Positions 1 to 7,871 of a stretch of DNA of 64,000 bases are shown here, piece after piece. Origin of the DNA: CAWHPS01 sp963831235 (lineage in GTDB: Bacteria > Fibrobacterota > OXYB2-FULL-49-7 > JAEUSG01); assembly GCA_963831235.1 (NCBI GenBank), contig CAWHPS010000053.1, positions 1 to 64,000 of the forward strand, in the 5' to 3' direction. The notes below the pieces were generated by a model. The model saw only the letters and a program-made list of their open reading frames with translations. It was not told where the DNA came from and made no database searches. The first letter of the stretch is position 1. Every line of letters begins with the position of its first letter. Both the position numbers and the translations under genes were made by a program.

Positions 1-574
1 AGTCAAAATGGACGGTCTTCATGCCAAACGTCTCCGCCATCCTGATGTTTTTTTCAAGATCATCAACAAACAGGCATGACTGTGAATTCAGATTATTCCG
101 TTGCAGCATAATTTCAAAAGGTTTTGCTTCTCGTTTTGTTGCGCCGATTTCATAAGACCATACAATATCCTTGAATAATGACAAAAATGGATGTGTCTTC
201 TTAATCCAGGAAGCCCATTTTTCACAATGGTCTGAAAGAAGAAATATATTACATGAGCGTGCAACAGTAGTCAACAATTCTTCCGTGTAGCCATATGGTT
301 TTTCAAACATTTTCATGCATTCAGCATCAAAAATCCCAGAGTAGCTTCCGGGTAATCCAGTGGCTAAAAGGAATGAGGTGCGATATTGTTCGTATGTGAG
401 TTTTCCCTTAAGGAGCTCATCCAGGATATTTCCGACTTCATAATGAGGGAAACTACCAAGTGCTTTGGTAATCCTATCTTTATGAAGGCCGGTTTTTTCC
501 GCAAGATGTTCTTCAATTCCTATCATTCCAGGAATAAGCACTTCTGAAAGGTCGAAAATCACATTATTGATCAC
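1..574 (-). CDS. HAD-family hydrolase (subfamily IA-like), 3'-truncated by window edge
   Basis: I translated this frame directly; about 191 residues are visible and the C-terminus lies off the left edge. It begins V-I-N-N-V-I-F-D-L-S-E-V-L-I, matching HAD motif I except that the usual second Asp (DxD) is Ser. Motif II is seen as IFLLSDH, a Lys sits in GATKREAKP, and motif IV is CLFVDDLEKN. I chose GTG at 574 because AAAGGA lies 8 nt upstream; GTG at 562 is an alternative. HAD-IA enzymes are cytoplasmic phosphatases or dehalogenases with a Rossmann core and helical cap; the substrate cannot be read from sequence. It follows a second HAD gene on the same strand after about 50 bases, so the two are probably cotranscribed. 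Loss of the second Asp may lower phosphatase activity. Confidence 0.75.
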   Translation of the reverse strand, partial: MINNVIFDLSEVLIPGMIGIEEHLAEKTGLHKDRITKALGSFPHYEVGNILDELLKGKLTYEQYRTSFLLATGLPGSYSGIFDAECMKMFEKPYGYTEELLTTVARSCNIFLLSDHCEKWASWIKKTHPFLSLFKDIVWSYEIGATKREAKPFEIMLQRNNLNSQSCLFVDDLEKNIRMAETFGMKTVHFD

Positions 575-625
575 TGATTTATTCCTTTGCGTGAAAAATC
601 GTAGTTCACTATCGACTCGTTTCTT

Positions 626-1306
626 TTATTCTATTAACGGCAGAATATCTGATAAGGATTTAATGCTTGGAATACCTGTAGAATCAGGAACTCCTTTCCT
701 GTTCAGCCAAATCCCTTTCATACCTGCGTTAATGCTACCTTGGGCATCAACCAAAAGATTATCACCAATAAAAATAGCGGATTCCGGCAACACTCCCACT
801 AAGCTGCATGCCTTATCAAAAATAAATTTATCAGGTTTTGAATGTTGAATATCACTGGATATGACAATTTGGGAAAAACAGGAAAAGATACCTGTTTTGA
901 TTAATTTATCTCTTTGCTGCTGTGACTCACCATTGGAAATTATTCCCAATGGATAATGTGAAAGTTGGTCTAATGCATTCATGACATCCGGAAACAACGA
1001 CCAGTTTTCTTCGTAATAAATCAGAAAGTCATTAAAGACGACGTCTGCTTCTGATTCATTAAAAACTTGGATTCCATTAAATAGTTCATGGATTCGTTCA
1101 CGCCGTTGTTGTTGAAAGTCGATTTCCCCTGCTAAATAGCGTTTGATATGTTTCTGGGCGATTTTATCCCATTTCATAACAAATGAGGAAGACGGTTCCG
1201 GAAAAAGCTCCTGATACTTTTTGTGAAATTGTTCCGCGCCTTTCCTGACCGAGGTCTTATGGTCAATTAGAGTATCGTCAATATCAAAGAAAATTGCTGT
1301 TATCAT
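626..1306 (-). CDS. HAD-superfamily hydrolase, subfamily IA (YjjG/phosphoglycolate phosphatase-like)
   Basis: A 226-residue protein, the usual length for HAD-IA. Motif I is FFDIDDTL (nucleophile D8 and acid/base D10), motif II is GIISNGES, the conserved Lys is in SKPDKFIF, and motif IV is IFIGDNLLVDAQG. All catalytic elements are present, with a helical cap of about 80 residues between motifs I and II. It should be a Mg-dependent phosphomonoesterase acting on small phosphorylated metabolites, perhaps nucleotides as in YjjG, but the substrate is not determined. The gene ends about 50 bases before the next HAD gene on the same strand, and two adjacent HAD genes suggest a local duplication or paired metabolite-repair role. 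It starts at the ATG giving MITAIFFD, which places motif I at the usual distance from the N-terminus. Confidence 0.85.
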   Translation of the reverse strand: MITAIFFDIDDTLIDHKTSVRKGAEQFHKKYQELFPEPSSSFVMKWDKIAQKHIKRYLAGEIDFQQQRRERIHELFNGIQVFNESEADVVFNDFLIYYEENWSLFPDVMNALDQLSHYPLGIISNGESQQQRDKLIKTGIFSCFSQIVISSDIQHSKPDKFIFDKACSLVGVLPESAIFIGDNLLVDAQGSINAGMKGIWLNRKGVPDSTGIPSIKSLSDILPLIE

Positions 1307-1394
1307 ATTTTATTTATTTTGCCATGGTTCGGGTAACAAGGATTTGCATGGAGTGCCAAGGCGACCGGTTTGCCATCCATAGGTTGCCTTAAGT

Positions 1395-2780
1395 TTATTT
1401 TATGTTTACAAGCTTTATCGAATATGTTTTTCCTTCGCAGGTGACACGGCATAGTAAGAGGCCTTTTTCATTAATTTTATCCGGTATGGAAAAGGGTCCC
1501 GGGGTTGCAAGTGTTTCCAAATATTTCAAGTGACCATTGATATCGTATAGGCTGATCTTTACATTGCGATTAACGGAATTAAAAAGAATTACCGAACGGC
1601 CCGGGTTACCAATGATTCTAAAAGGCCTTTCTCCCGAGTATGGCACAGCCCTGGTATCTGCTTGCGTTTGGTATTGTTCTGAAAACCAGCTCTGCCAAAT
1701 CGAAAAGGCAAGGCGCGGACTGCCGAGTTCGTCGAATAGCCCTGTATCACGCCATGGCAGTGCCTCTGGTGAGTCTCCAAGTGTATTGTGCCAGAGTGTG
1801 TCATAATCTCTTACTGCATACCAGATGACGAAAAGCGCATTTCTCGATGCTGATTCTGAAAGCATAAGAGAAAGCATATTACTCTGTTTTTCAGGTGTTC
1901 CATTAAAAACAAAAGGCAAACCAGGATATTGCCAAGCCTGGGCCGGATAACTGCTTTCGGAAATACCAATTGGTTTGTTAGTCAAAGCAAACAAACGGTG
2001 GAAGTAATTTGTTGGCAAAGTATCGCACAAGAGGCCACTCATAAAAGGATGGATAGAGAAAGCGATATAATCGACAAAGTTCGTAATGTCAGATAATCCT
2101 TGTAGTTGGAGTGAAAGCGTGTCTTCACTGGACCATTCAGGGAAAAGGGGGACGCAGAATATGGAGATACCTATAGGAAGGGCCGGGTGCAGCTTTTTAA
2201 TCTCCGTATACACGTGACTTTGGAGCTCTACATATTGTGGCCACAGAGATCTATTGTTGCGAATGAGCAGATTTACTTCTACTCCGATTTGAAGATAGTC
2301 CGGATTAAGCGAGTCGATCATACGTTTTGCATAATTTAAAAAGGCTGTTTTAATGGAATCATTGTTAAGGGCCATGCTATTCCACGGGGCAGGCAAAGGC
2401 ATATTCACAGATTCCCCTCGATATGGTGCCAGCTCATTTCTGCCGATGTTGAGAGGGTTTATTTGGAGAAGTATCTTTTTGTTTGAGGGTGTCCTGTTGA
2501 TGCGATTCCTTATCTCTTGTGCAAAGCTCATTGGAAAAGGCTGACTATCAAAACACTCCACCCACGGCACACCTTCTTCGATATGATGTGATACTATGTC
2601 TCCATTTGTTATGATTGTGGAATAAACCCAATCAACACCCGACTGAGTAGCTTCGTAAGGCCAGGGAGAAAAGCCCATGTAATAAGGGCGCGTTTCACCT
2701 GATAAAATAGAGGTGACAATGAATATTGCAAATATGACTTGCTTAAGCATTTTTCTTTTACTCCTTATGCTATCAAGCAT
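1395..2780 (-). CDS. Secreted glycosidase-like (TIM-barrel) protein with C-terminal sorting domain
   Basis: A 461-residue protein. Residues ~8-28 form a hydrophobic signal peptide (KQVIFAIFIVTSILSG). The central part (PYYMGFSPWPYE, LQIGVEVNLLIRN, GISESSYPAQAW) looks like a (beta/alpha)8 glycoside hydrolase of the GH53/GH5 superfamily: E in IGVEVN is a candidate acid/base and E in GISESSY a candidate nucleophile. The last ~80 residues (VKISLYDINGHLKYL ... GLLLCRVTCEGKTYSIKLV) resemble the C-terminal sorting domain seen in FCB-group secreted proteins. It therefore probably acts outside the cell or on its surface on polysaccharide, exported by Sec and then a type-IX-like route. Family assignment is tentative since no strongly diagnostic motif is present. 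An earlier start at residue 1 adds nine polar residues; Met11 is an alternative. Confidence 0.6.
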   Translation of the reverse strand: MLDSIRSKRKMLKQVIFAIFIVTSILSGETRPYYMGFSPWPYEATQSGVDWVYSTIITNGDIVSHHIEEGVPWVECFDSQPFPMSFAQEIRNRINRTPSNKKILLQINPLNIGRNELAPYRGESVNMPLPAPWNSMALNNDSIKTAFLNYAKRMIDSLNPDYLQIGVEVNLLIRNNRSLWPQYVELQSHVYTEIKKLHPALPIGISIFCVPLFPEWSSEDTLSLQLQGLSDITNFVDYIAFSIHPFMSGLLCDTLPTNYFHRLFALTNKPIGISESSYPAQAWQYPGLPFVFNGTPEKQSNMLSLMLSESASRNALFVIWYAVRDYDTLWHNTLGDSPEALPWRDTGLFDELGSPRLAFSIWQSWFSEQYQTQADTRAVPYSGERPFRIIGNPGRSVILFNSVNRNVKISLYDINGHLKYLETLATPGPFSIPDKINEKGLLLCRVTCEGKTYSIKLVNIK

Positions 2781-2852
2781 AAAATATAAATTTCTGGTTT
2801 TATTGAATATTACTATTTTAGCTGCGCATGAAGTGCGTTGTAAAAAATAAAA

Positions 2853-4154
2853 CTATATCATCGACACAGCATACAATGGCAGTGAGGTGAATTTGTCCTC
2901 TTCTTTGTATGGCGCGGAACAGAAACGGATGCCACGTATTGCAGGAGTATGCTTTTCAAGAAATATATTCATGCTCTTCATCCGGCCAGGCGCGCCAGCC
3001 TTGACCTCTATGGGAACCACCTTTCCATCATTTTGGATGATAAAATCTATTTCCGCATTACTGTTATATTCATTTCGGCCCCAATAATAAATATCAGGTT
3101 GCCGGAAAGATGGCGAGTAGGCAACAAGTTCCTGACCTACAAACTGCTCGGCAATAGCCCCGTTCCAGGTGGAGAGTAAATCAGCAGCACGCAGAATCTC
3201 CCCACCAATGCCCATCTGTGTGGTCATGATTCCAATGTCCAAGGCCAGGACTTTAAAGTGATTTTCTTTTAGACCAACTGCAAGCGGTATTTGGGCTGCT
3301 GAAGTTCTGAACACCTGCCTGAGGATTCCGGCACGGGTTAAAAGTTCCAATGCCTGCTTGAGTTCTCGTGATTTTTCCTCAGCATCAACCCTCGCATATT
3401 GGAATTTAGTGCCTGAAAGACGCGGCGCGGCATTGAAGACTTTTTCCAGTTGTGGATGCCGGGCCATGCTTGTATACTTGCCAAAATCATCGCGAAAACT
3501 CTGGATAATTGTTTCGTGGACGCGCACAACACGAGCCAGGTCCCCTGTTTCTGCAAACGTACGCACTGCTTCCGGCATCCCACCTACTGAAAAGTACTGA
3601 CGGACAAGCCTGTTAAGTTCATCGTGTATTGCTGGGTCTGAAGATTTGAATCCGGAATTTATAATCCATTCAACAAGTGATGTTTTATCAAGCGCTGTCA
3701 GAAATTCCAGGAACGACATGGGATGAAGAAATAAAGATTCGACCCTTCCAACTGGAAAAGAAAAATTTTCTGATTCAAGCGCAAATTCAAGAAGGGATCC
3801 TGCTGCCAGGACATGCAACTCAGGCATCTGCTCATAAAAATATCGGAGCGCCATTATGGCTTTTGGATTTTTCTGGATCTCATCAATAAACAGGACTGAT
3901 TTTCCCGGCAGCAAAGGCTTTCCGCTGAGTAATCCAATCTGACTGATTATCTGTTTTGGATCGAGTGAATTAAAAATTGCTGAAAGTTCGGGTTTTTGTT
4001 CAAGATTTATAATGACGCTGGATTCAAAGTTTGCTTTTATAAAACTTTCTGCGATAAAAGATTTTCCTACTTGTCGTGCACCTCTAATTAGCAAAGGTTT
4101 TCTATGTTCATTATTTTTCCATCCTAATAATGAGCCAAGAATGTCTCTTTTCAT
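2853..4154 (-). CDS. AAA ATPase with DUF4143 C-terminal domain
   Basis: 433 residues. The Walker A motif is GARQVGKS (about residues 25-32), Walker B is SVLFIDEIQ (about residue 110), and a sensor-like LAAGSLLEF follows. The C-terminal ~200 residues form the DUF4143 domain with a PDDEXK-like tail (NAEIDFIIQNDGKVVPIEVKAG), where E, D and ExK match a nuclease-type core. This is the common AAA_14/DUF4143 family of unknown physiological role, frequent in anaerobes and often present in several copies per genome. It is complete and of normal length. A remnant of a second member lies at 57616-57860. The start follows an AT-rich promoter-like stretch; the gene stands alone between a glycosidase and the insertion sequence that begins at 4287. 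Confidence 0.9.
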   Translation of the reverse strand: MKRDILGSLLGWKNNEHRKPLLIRGARQVGKSFIAESFIKANFESSVIINLEQKPELSAIFNSLDPKQIISQIGLLSGKPLLPGKSVLFIDEIQKNPKAIMALRYFYEQMPELHVLAAGSLLEFALESENFSFPVGRVESLFLHPMSFLEFLTALDKTSLVEWIINSGFKSSDPAIHDELNRLVRQYFSVGGMPEAVRTFAETGDLARVVRVHETIIQSFRDDFGKYTSMARHPQLEKVFNAAPRLSGTKFQYARVDAEEKSRELKQALELLTRAGILRQVFRTSAAQIPLAVGLKENHFKVLALDIGIMTTQMGIGGEILRAADLLSTWNGAIAEQFVGQELVAYSPSFRQPDIYYWGRNEYNSNAEIDFIIQNDGKVVPIEVKAGAPGRMKSMNIFLEKHTPAIRGIRFCSAPYKEEDKFTSLPLYAVSMI

Positions 4155-4286
4155 ATACTAAAATATACATTTAATGTGCTTTAAGTGCAATTTATATATT
4201 CAATACGTCTCATTATTTACGATAAATGGCTTATTTTGTGATATTGCAGAAATTAGGGTAGTTGATTTCATGCTTATCCGGTTGAC

Positions 4287-4303
4287 CAGTTCTGACGCAT
4301 CCT
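4287..4303 (+). repeat. Left terminal inverted repeat of the 4.3-6.3 kb insertion sequence
   Basis: 17 bases that are the perfect reverse complement of 6296-6312. They mark the left end of the element. Confidence 0.85.
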
Positions 4304-4453
4304 TTTTTCTTCGAGTAACCGACCACGCCACTTTTGCCCTTTTTTGATCAAAAACGCCTTTTGACCCGTTTCTAAAGAAAACCCGACATTTTACATTCTT
4401 CGAATTGCACTTTTTTCTTGCCTATATCGGATGAGTTATATTACTTTGTAGCC

Positions 4454-4834
4454 ATGAAAACAAAAACCTCCCTTCCAGAACTGGTACAAAAGCGAACGAA
4501 GCTCCTTGGCAAAATCAGGAAAATCGGCCCTCTTATGGACGGCAGTGTGGTGACTATTGCAAAACGATGCGGTAATCCAAACTGCAAATGCGCCAGAGGC
4601 GAGAAACACGAAGGCCTTTTCGTAACATACAAGCCACCTCGTACGAACCCAGGCATGCCATCCAAAACTAAAACCATCTATGTCCCCATTGCTTTACACA
4701 AGGATGTAAAGAAATGGACAGATGAATGCGCAAAACTGCGGTTTCTAATTCGAGAGATATCGGCAGTACAAAAAGAAATTATTCGGGCGTATGTAGCGGC
4801 AAAAGGCGCCAGTAGGGGGAGTAATAAAGCATAA
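4454..4834 (+). CDS. DUF6788-type small protein encoded inside the insertion sequence
   Basis: About 126 residues when started at ATG 4454 (MKTKTSLPELVQ); the frame is open 36 bases further upstream, without a better start. The key feature is RCGNPNCKCARGEKHEG, a Cys-rich knuckle (C..C.C...H) that may bind zinc, flanked by a basic helix at the N-terminus and a helix near the C-terminus. I recognise this as the small DUF6788-like family; no biochemical function is known to me. Its TAA overlaps the transposase ATG (ATAATGG), so the two are translationally coupled. A second protein with the same architecture (SRPDCKCHQGKRHG) lies beside a different transposase at 54153-54488, which points to an accessory role in transposition, perhaps DNA binding or regulation. 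That role is inference. Confidence 0.75.
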   Translation: MKTKTSLPELVQKRTKLLGKIRKIGPLMDGSVVTIAKRCGNPNCKCARGEKHEGLFVTYKPPRTNPGMPSKTKTIYVPIALHKDVKKWTDECAKLRFLIREISAVQKEIIRAYVAAKGASRGSNKA

Positions 4835-6153
4835 TGGAAAAACTGATATTTCAGACGACTCACCATTTTTTTCCTGGAATTAGTCGACAATTAAAGGAAT
4901 TGACGGACAGCCGGGATCAGACACTTATCACCTATCCTATCGAGAATGTTATCTGGTCTGGGATAATGTTAGAGCTCTGCCAGCTCGGCTCTCGCCGTCA
5001 ACTGCATTACAGGCTTCGCACCCCAGCCGCGGTAACACATATTAATACTTTGGCAGGAACCAAAAACGAAACCGTTTGTCACGGAGATACACTCAACCGT
5101 ATTCTGGAAAAGCTACCACCCACTGAACTGTCTAATGTTCGTCACTTCATGATCAGAGAGCTTATCCGAAAACGTTCGCTGGAACGATTTCGATTGTTGG
5201 GCAAGTTCTATGTGATCGCCATTGATGGTACAGGGCTACATTCCTACGCGACACGCCATTGCGACCAATGCCTGACAAAAGAACATGCCTCTGGAAAGAT
5301 CACTTATCATCATTCGGTCCTTGAAGCTAAAATTGTTGGGGAGAATGGATTTGCCCTATCCATTGAGACAGAAGATATTGAAAATCCCAAGGATCAAGAA
5401 CCCCAAACCAAACAAGACTGCGAGTTAAAAGCGCTATACCGAATGCTCCCCAGACTGAAAGAAAACTATCCGCGCCTTGAGATTTGTCTCTCGTTTGATG
5501 GAATATTCCCCAATCAAACTGTATTTGACTTGTGCAAGAAATACGGATGGAAATACATTGGAGTATTAAAAGAGGGACACATGCCACAGGTGTATGACGA
5601 ATTCAAGTCCCTCTTGCCTTTGCAGCCGGAAAACAGGCTTGTTCAAACACTTGGGGATGAAAGCATAAAGCAGCAAATGGCCTGGGTCACAGGAATTTCT
5701 TATCATGAATACCTGTTGAATATTTTACAGTGCATGGAAACCAAAAGGAAAACAAAAAACGGTGAACCTGTCACAACCAACTTTGTCTATGTAACAAATA
5801 TAATGATCACAAAAAATACATGCAGCGAAATTGCCAACAAAGGAGGCCGAGTACGATGGAAAATTGAAAACCAAGGGTTTAAAGCCCAGAAAAAAGAAGG
5901 ATTCGAACTGGAACATGATTTTTCAGAAGACCTTAATGCTCAAAAATGCTTTTACCTGTTAACTCAAATCGCCCATATTCTTTTTCAACTGATTTTGTAT
6001 GGGAATTTGCTTAAGGACATAAAACGACAATTCGGCAGTATAAAAAACTTTACACAGTCCCTTTTAGAAGCCATCAGAAACAAAGTATTGACCACGTCTA
6101 TATTGCAGGTTATAATGCAACAAAGCATTCAAATTTGTTGGAATAAAGTTTAG
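4834..6153 (+). CDS. DDE transposase (IS4-like)
   Basis: 439 residues. Three candidate catalytic acids are in view: D in VIAIDGTGLHS (about residue 131), D in ICLSFDGIFPN, and E in RWKIENQGFKAQKKEG, the last resembling the YREK/W..IEN region of IS4-type RNase H-fold transposases. The N-terminal ~100 residues are helical and probably bind the terminal repeats. The gene starts one base inside the preceding stop codon and ends about 140 bases before the right repeat. No frameshift or missing segment is visible. It would cut and paste the enclosing element; the small Cys-rich partner upstream is translated with it. Confidence 0.85.
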   Translation: MEKLIFQTTHHFFPGISRQLKELTDSRDQTLITYPIENVIWSGIMLELCQLGSRRQLHYRLRTPAAVTHINTLAGTKNETVCHGDTLNRILEKLPPTELSNVRHFMIRELIRKRSLERFRLLGKFYVIAIDGTGLHSYATRHCDQCLTKEHASGKITYHHSVLEAKIVGENGFALSIETEDIENPKDQEPQTKQDCELKALYRMLPRLKENYPRLEICLSFDGIFPNQTVFDLCKKYGWKYIGVLKEGHMPQVYDEFKSLLPLQPENRLVQTLGDESIKQQMAWVTGISYHEYLLNILQCMETKRKTKNGEPVTTNFVYVTNIMITKNTCSEIANKGGRVRWKIENQGFKAQKKEGFELEHDFSEDLNAQKCFYLLTQIAHILFQLILYGNLLKDIKRQFGSIKNFTQSLLEAIRNKVLTTSILQVIMQQSIQICWNKV

Positions 6154-6295
6154 AGTCCCCTTTCCAGTTCAAATCCTTTTCACAACATCATGCACGCGCC
6201 GCTAATAATTACCCCCCTATAGGAAAACTATATCAACACTGGAAAACAGTCTCCCGTCTTTTTCAGAGATCGAAAAAATGACTCACATCATTAAT

Positions 6296-6312
6296 AGGAT
6301 GCGTCAGAACTG
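6296..6312 (-). repeat. Right terminal inverted repeat of the insertion sequence
   Basis: Exact reverse complement of 4287-4303; marks the right end of the element. Confidence 0.85.
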
Positions 6313-6407
6313 TATTGTATGCCACTTACTATCTTATCATAAATTGAATCCTAATTTTAAAACCTCTATTTTCTATTCTTATTAGATTTGATATGGGGGG
6401 CTTTTTT

Positions 6408-6878
6408 ATGCCAAAACAAATAATGGACCCAATAAAAATTGATGCCGACATTGATAAACTTCTAAAAGAAGCGGAAAAGGTATCGGCACGCAATACTCCT
6501 GAATATGCATTCGGCAGGCAGGAAACCCTTGAAAAGCTACGATTTGATAAATTTAAATCGGCTTTGGATAAACTTCGCGTTCCTGCCGAGGCATATCTCC
6601 AGCTATTAAGTAAGGTAAAGCCGGAACTTAAAATAAATCAAGTTCGTATCGGCCTTGATTATTCCTCAAACGAACCTGTTATCCTTACAATTTTCTCTGA
6701 AGATGAAAAGAAACGCACTGCCGAAATTCAACAGCTCGCAAAATCCGCAGAGATGTTTTTCTGGGAGCAGAATCATATTTCTGTAACCATTTGGACCCTA
6801 ATCGAACGAAATATCGACAAGACCCAGATTGATAGGGATTTTCCATGCGTGAGAATAAATAGCGATGCCAAACTTTAA
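6408..6878 (+). CDS. Uncharacterised protein, partner of HEPN-like gene
   Basis: 156 residues from ATG 6408, chosen because a GGGGGG run lies 7 nt upstream; the frame could also start at 6393. No signal peptide or membrane segment. The N-terminal half is helical and charged. The C-terminal half (VRIGLDYSSNEPVILTIFSEDE ... FPCVRIN) reads as alternating strands and a helix, loosely reminiscent of the minimal nucleotidyltransferase fold, but the GS..D.D motif is absent, so I do not assign it. It overlaps the following HEPN-like gene by 14 bases, so the two are coupled and their products probably interact. The pair sits between an insertion sequence and a tRNA gene, a typical place for acquired toxin-antitoxin or defence genes. 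Function unknown. Confidence 0.65.
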   Translation: MPKQIMDPIKIDADIDKLLKEAEKVSARNTPEYAFGRQETLEKLRFDKFKSALDKLRVPAEAYLQLLSKVKPELKINQVRIGLDYSSNEPVILTIFSEDEKKRTAEIQQLAKSAEMFFWEQNHISVTIWTLIERNIDKTQIDRDFPCVRINSDAKL

Positions 6879-7365
6879 AGAACATACCGAGCAAGTGCAT
6901 CACAATTCGATTTTTCTGGATATTCTTAATGATAGTGAAGGCCATTCAAAAGATTTTAGCGATTGGTTTGCAACAATTGGATTTTATACGGCCATCCACT
7001 TCGTGGAAGCTGCTATTTTTCAGAGAAAAAGGCTTGTAATCAAACCCGAGAGCGGTCCTTCATTAACAGTTGATGGAATCGAACATTCCGAAGATGCAAT
7101 GCTTTCCTATGGAACGGGTTCTCCCCATGTTGCAAGAAGAAATCTTATCAGAGATAACATGCCGGTCTTTGGAAGAATTTACAATGCCTATGGAATATTA
7201 CATGAAGATAGCCGGACGGCCAGGTATTATTGCCACAAAGCAGATTCCTTTGATTCTAAAAAGACAGCGGAAAAGCTAAAATTATTAAGAGAAACGCTCA
7301 TCGAAAAATTTCCCGAAATCAGAGCCGAAATCAAGCGCCTCGATTCTCTCTATGAAGTCTCATGA
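6865..7365 (+). CDS. HEPN-like domain protein
   Basis: 166 residues, mostly helical. The segment DWFATIGFYTAIHFVEAA followed near residue 120 by an R-x6-H arrangement (SRTARYYCHKAD) fits the HEPN superfamily, whose Rx4-6H motif forms the RNase site in toxins such as those paired with MNT antitoxins. The four-helix layout and length also fit. It overlaps the upstream unknown gene by 14 bases. Immediately after its TGA the same frame stays open for 95 more codons (7366-7653), so the protein may once have been longer. HEPN membership is my reading from motif and helix pattern, not a profile hit; it could also be a non-catalytic HEPN relative. Confidence 0.6.
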   Translation: MPNFKEHTEQVHHNSIFLDILNDSEGHSKDFSDWFATIGFYTAIHFVEAAIFQRKRLVIKPESGPSLTVDGIEHSEDAMLSYGTGSPHVARRNLIRDNMPVFGRIYNAYGILHEDSRTARYYCHKADSFDSKKTAEKLKLLRETLIEKFPEIRAEIKRLDSLYEVS

Positions 7366-7653
7366 CTAATCATCACACTGCTAATTGAAGGCCGCGAGCC
7401 AAAAACAATAGAAGTCCAATACTTCCAATCAAGGCATGGCGAGCAGCATAACTTATCGTCCTTATTATATGAGCACAAACAGACACTTTACCTTACCTGT
7501 CATCCATCTTTGATACCGCTTCTTGACAAAATACCGGTCTCCAAAAAGTCTCCATTGTCCTTAAAAGTCCTTTGTGATGTGTCGAAATCCATTAAAATTG
7601 ACCTGTTTACAATAAGCGGTTTATCGGCTGGATTATTCAGGAGAAATATTTAA
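7366..7653 (+). pseudogene. Open frame in phase with the HEPN-like gene after its stop
   Basis: Starting directly after the TGA at 7363-7365 the frame is open for 95 codons to TAA at 7651-7653. The conceptual peptide (ITLLIEGREPKTIEVQYFQ ... TISGLSAGLFRRNI) has ordinary amino-acid composition, but there is no ATG, GTG or TTG near its beginning, only CTG 7378 or rarer codons. It may be the C-terminal part of a formerly longer HEPN-like protein, or a separate gene with a non-standard start. I do not recognise a family. This also accounts for the longest gene-free stretch before the tRNA. Confidence 0.35.
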
Positions 7654-7707
7654 TTTCCCCTATGAGAATTATATTGAATGCTTGACTATGTGAATAAGAA
7701 ATTAAAA

Positions 7708-7789
7708 TGCCGCAGACAGGATTTGAACCTGTACGAGTTGCCCCGCCACCCCCTCAAGATGGTGTGTCTGCCAATTCCACCACTGCGGC
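7708..7789 (-). tRNA. tRNA-Leu (GAG anticodon)
   Basis: The reverse strand folds as a class II tRNA: acceptor GCCGCAG pairs with CTGCGGC, the anticodon arm CCATC/GGTGG carries loop TTGAGGG with anticodon GAG, a long variable arm (GCGGGGCAACTCGT region) follows, and the T arm contains GGTTCAAATCC. The long variable arm and anticodon indicate leucine. Position 73 is A and CCA is not encoded. Confidence 0.93.
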
Positions 7790-7871
7790 ATATCAATGAA
7801 CTTTTAGATGCAATAAATTAATAAAATTCCAATTAACAACGCAATTTAAAGTGATAAAACAATGGCTGCTA

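Larger units (their letters stand above)
4287..6312 (+). mobile_element. Complete insertion sequence with 17-bp terminal inverted repeats and two genes
   Basis: The sequence CAGTTCTGACGCATCCT at 4287-4303 is exactly inverted at 6296-6312, enclosing 2026 bp with a DUF6788-type gene and a DDE transposase whose stop and start overlap. I see no obvious target duplication immediately outside the repeats (left flank GGTTGAC, right flank TATTGTA). The 150 bases before the first gene and 140 after the second are non-coding. Both reading frames are intact, so the copy may be active. IS family is uncertain; the transposase is IS4-like in its W..IEN spacing. Confidence 0.85.
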
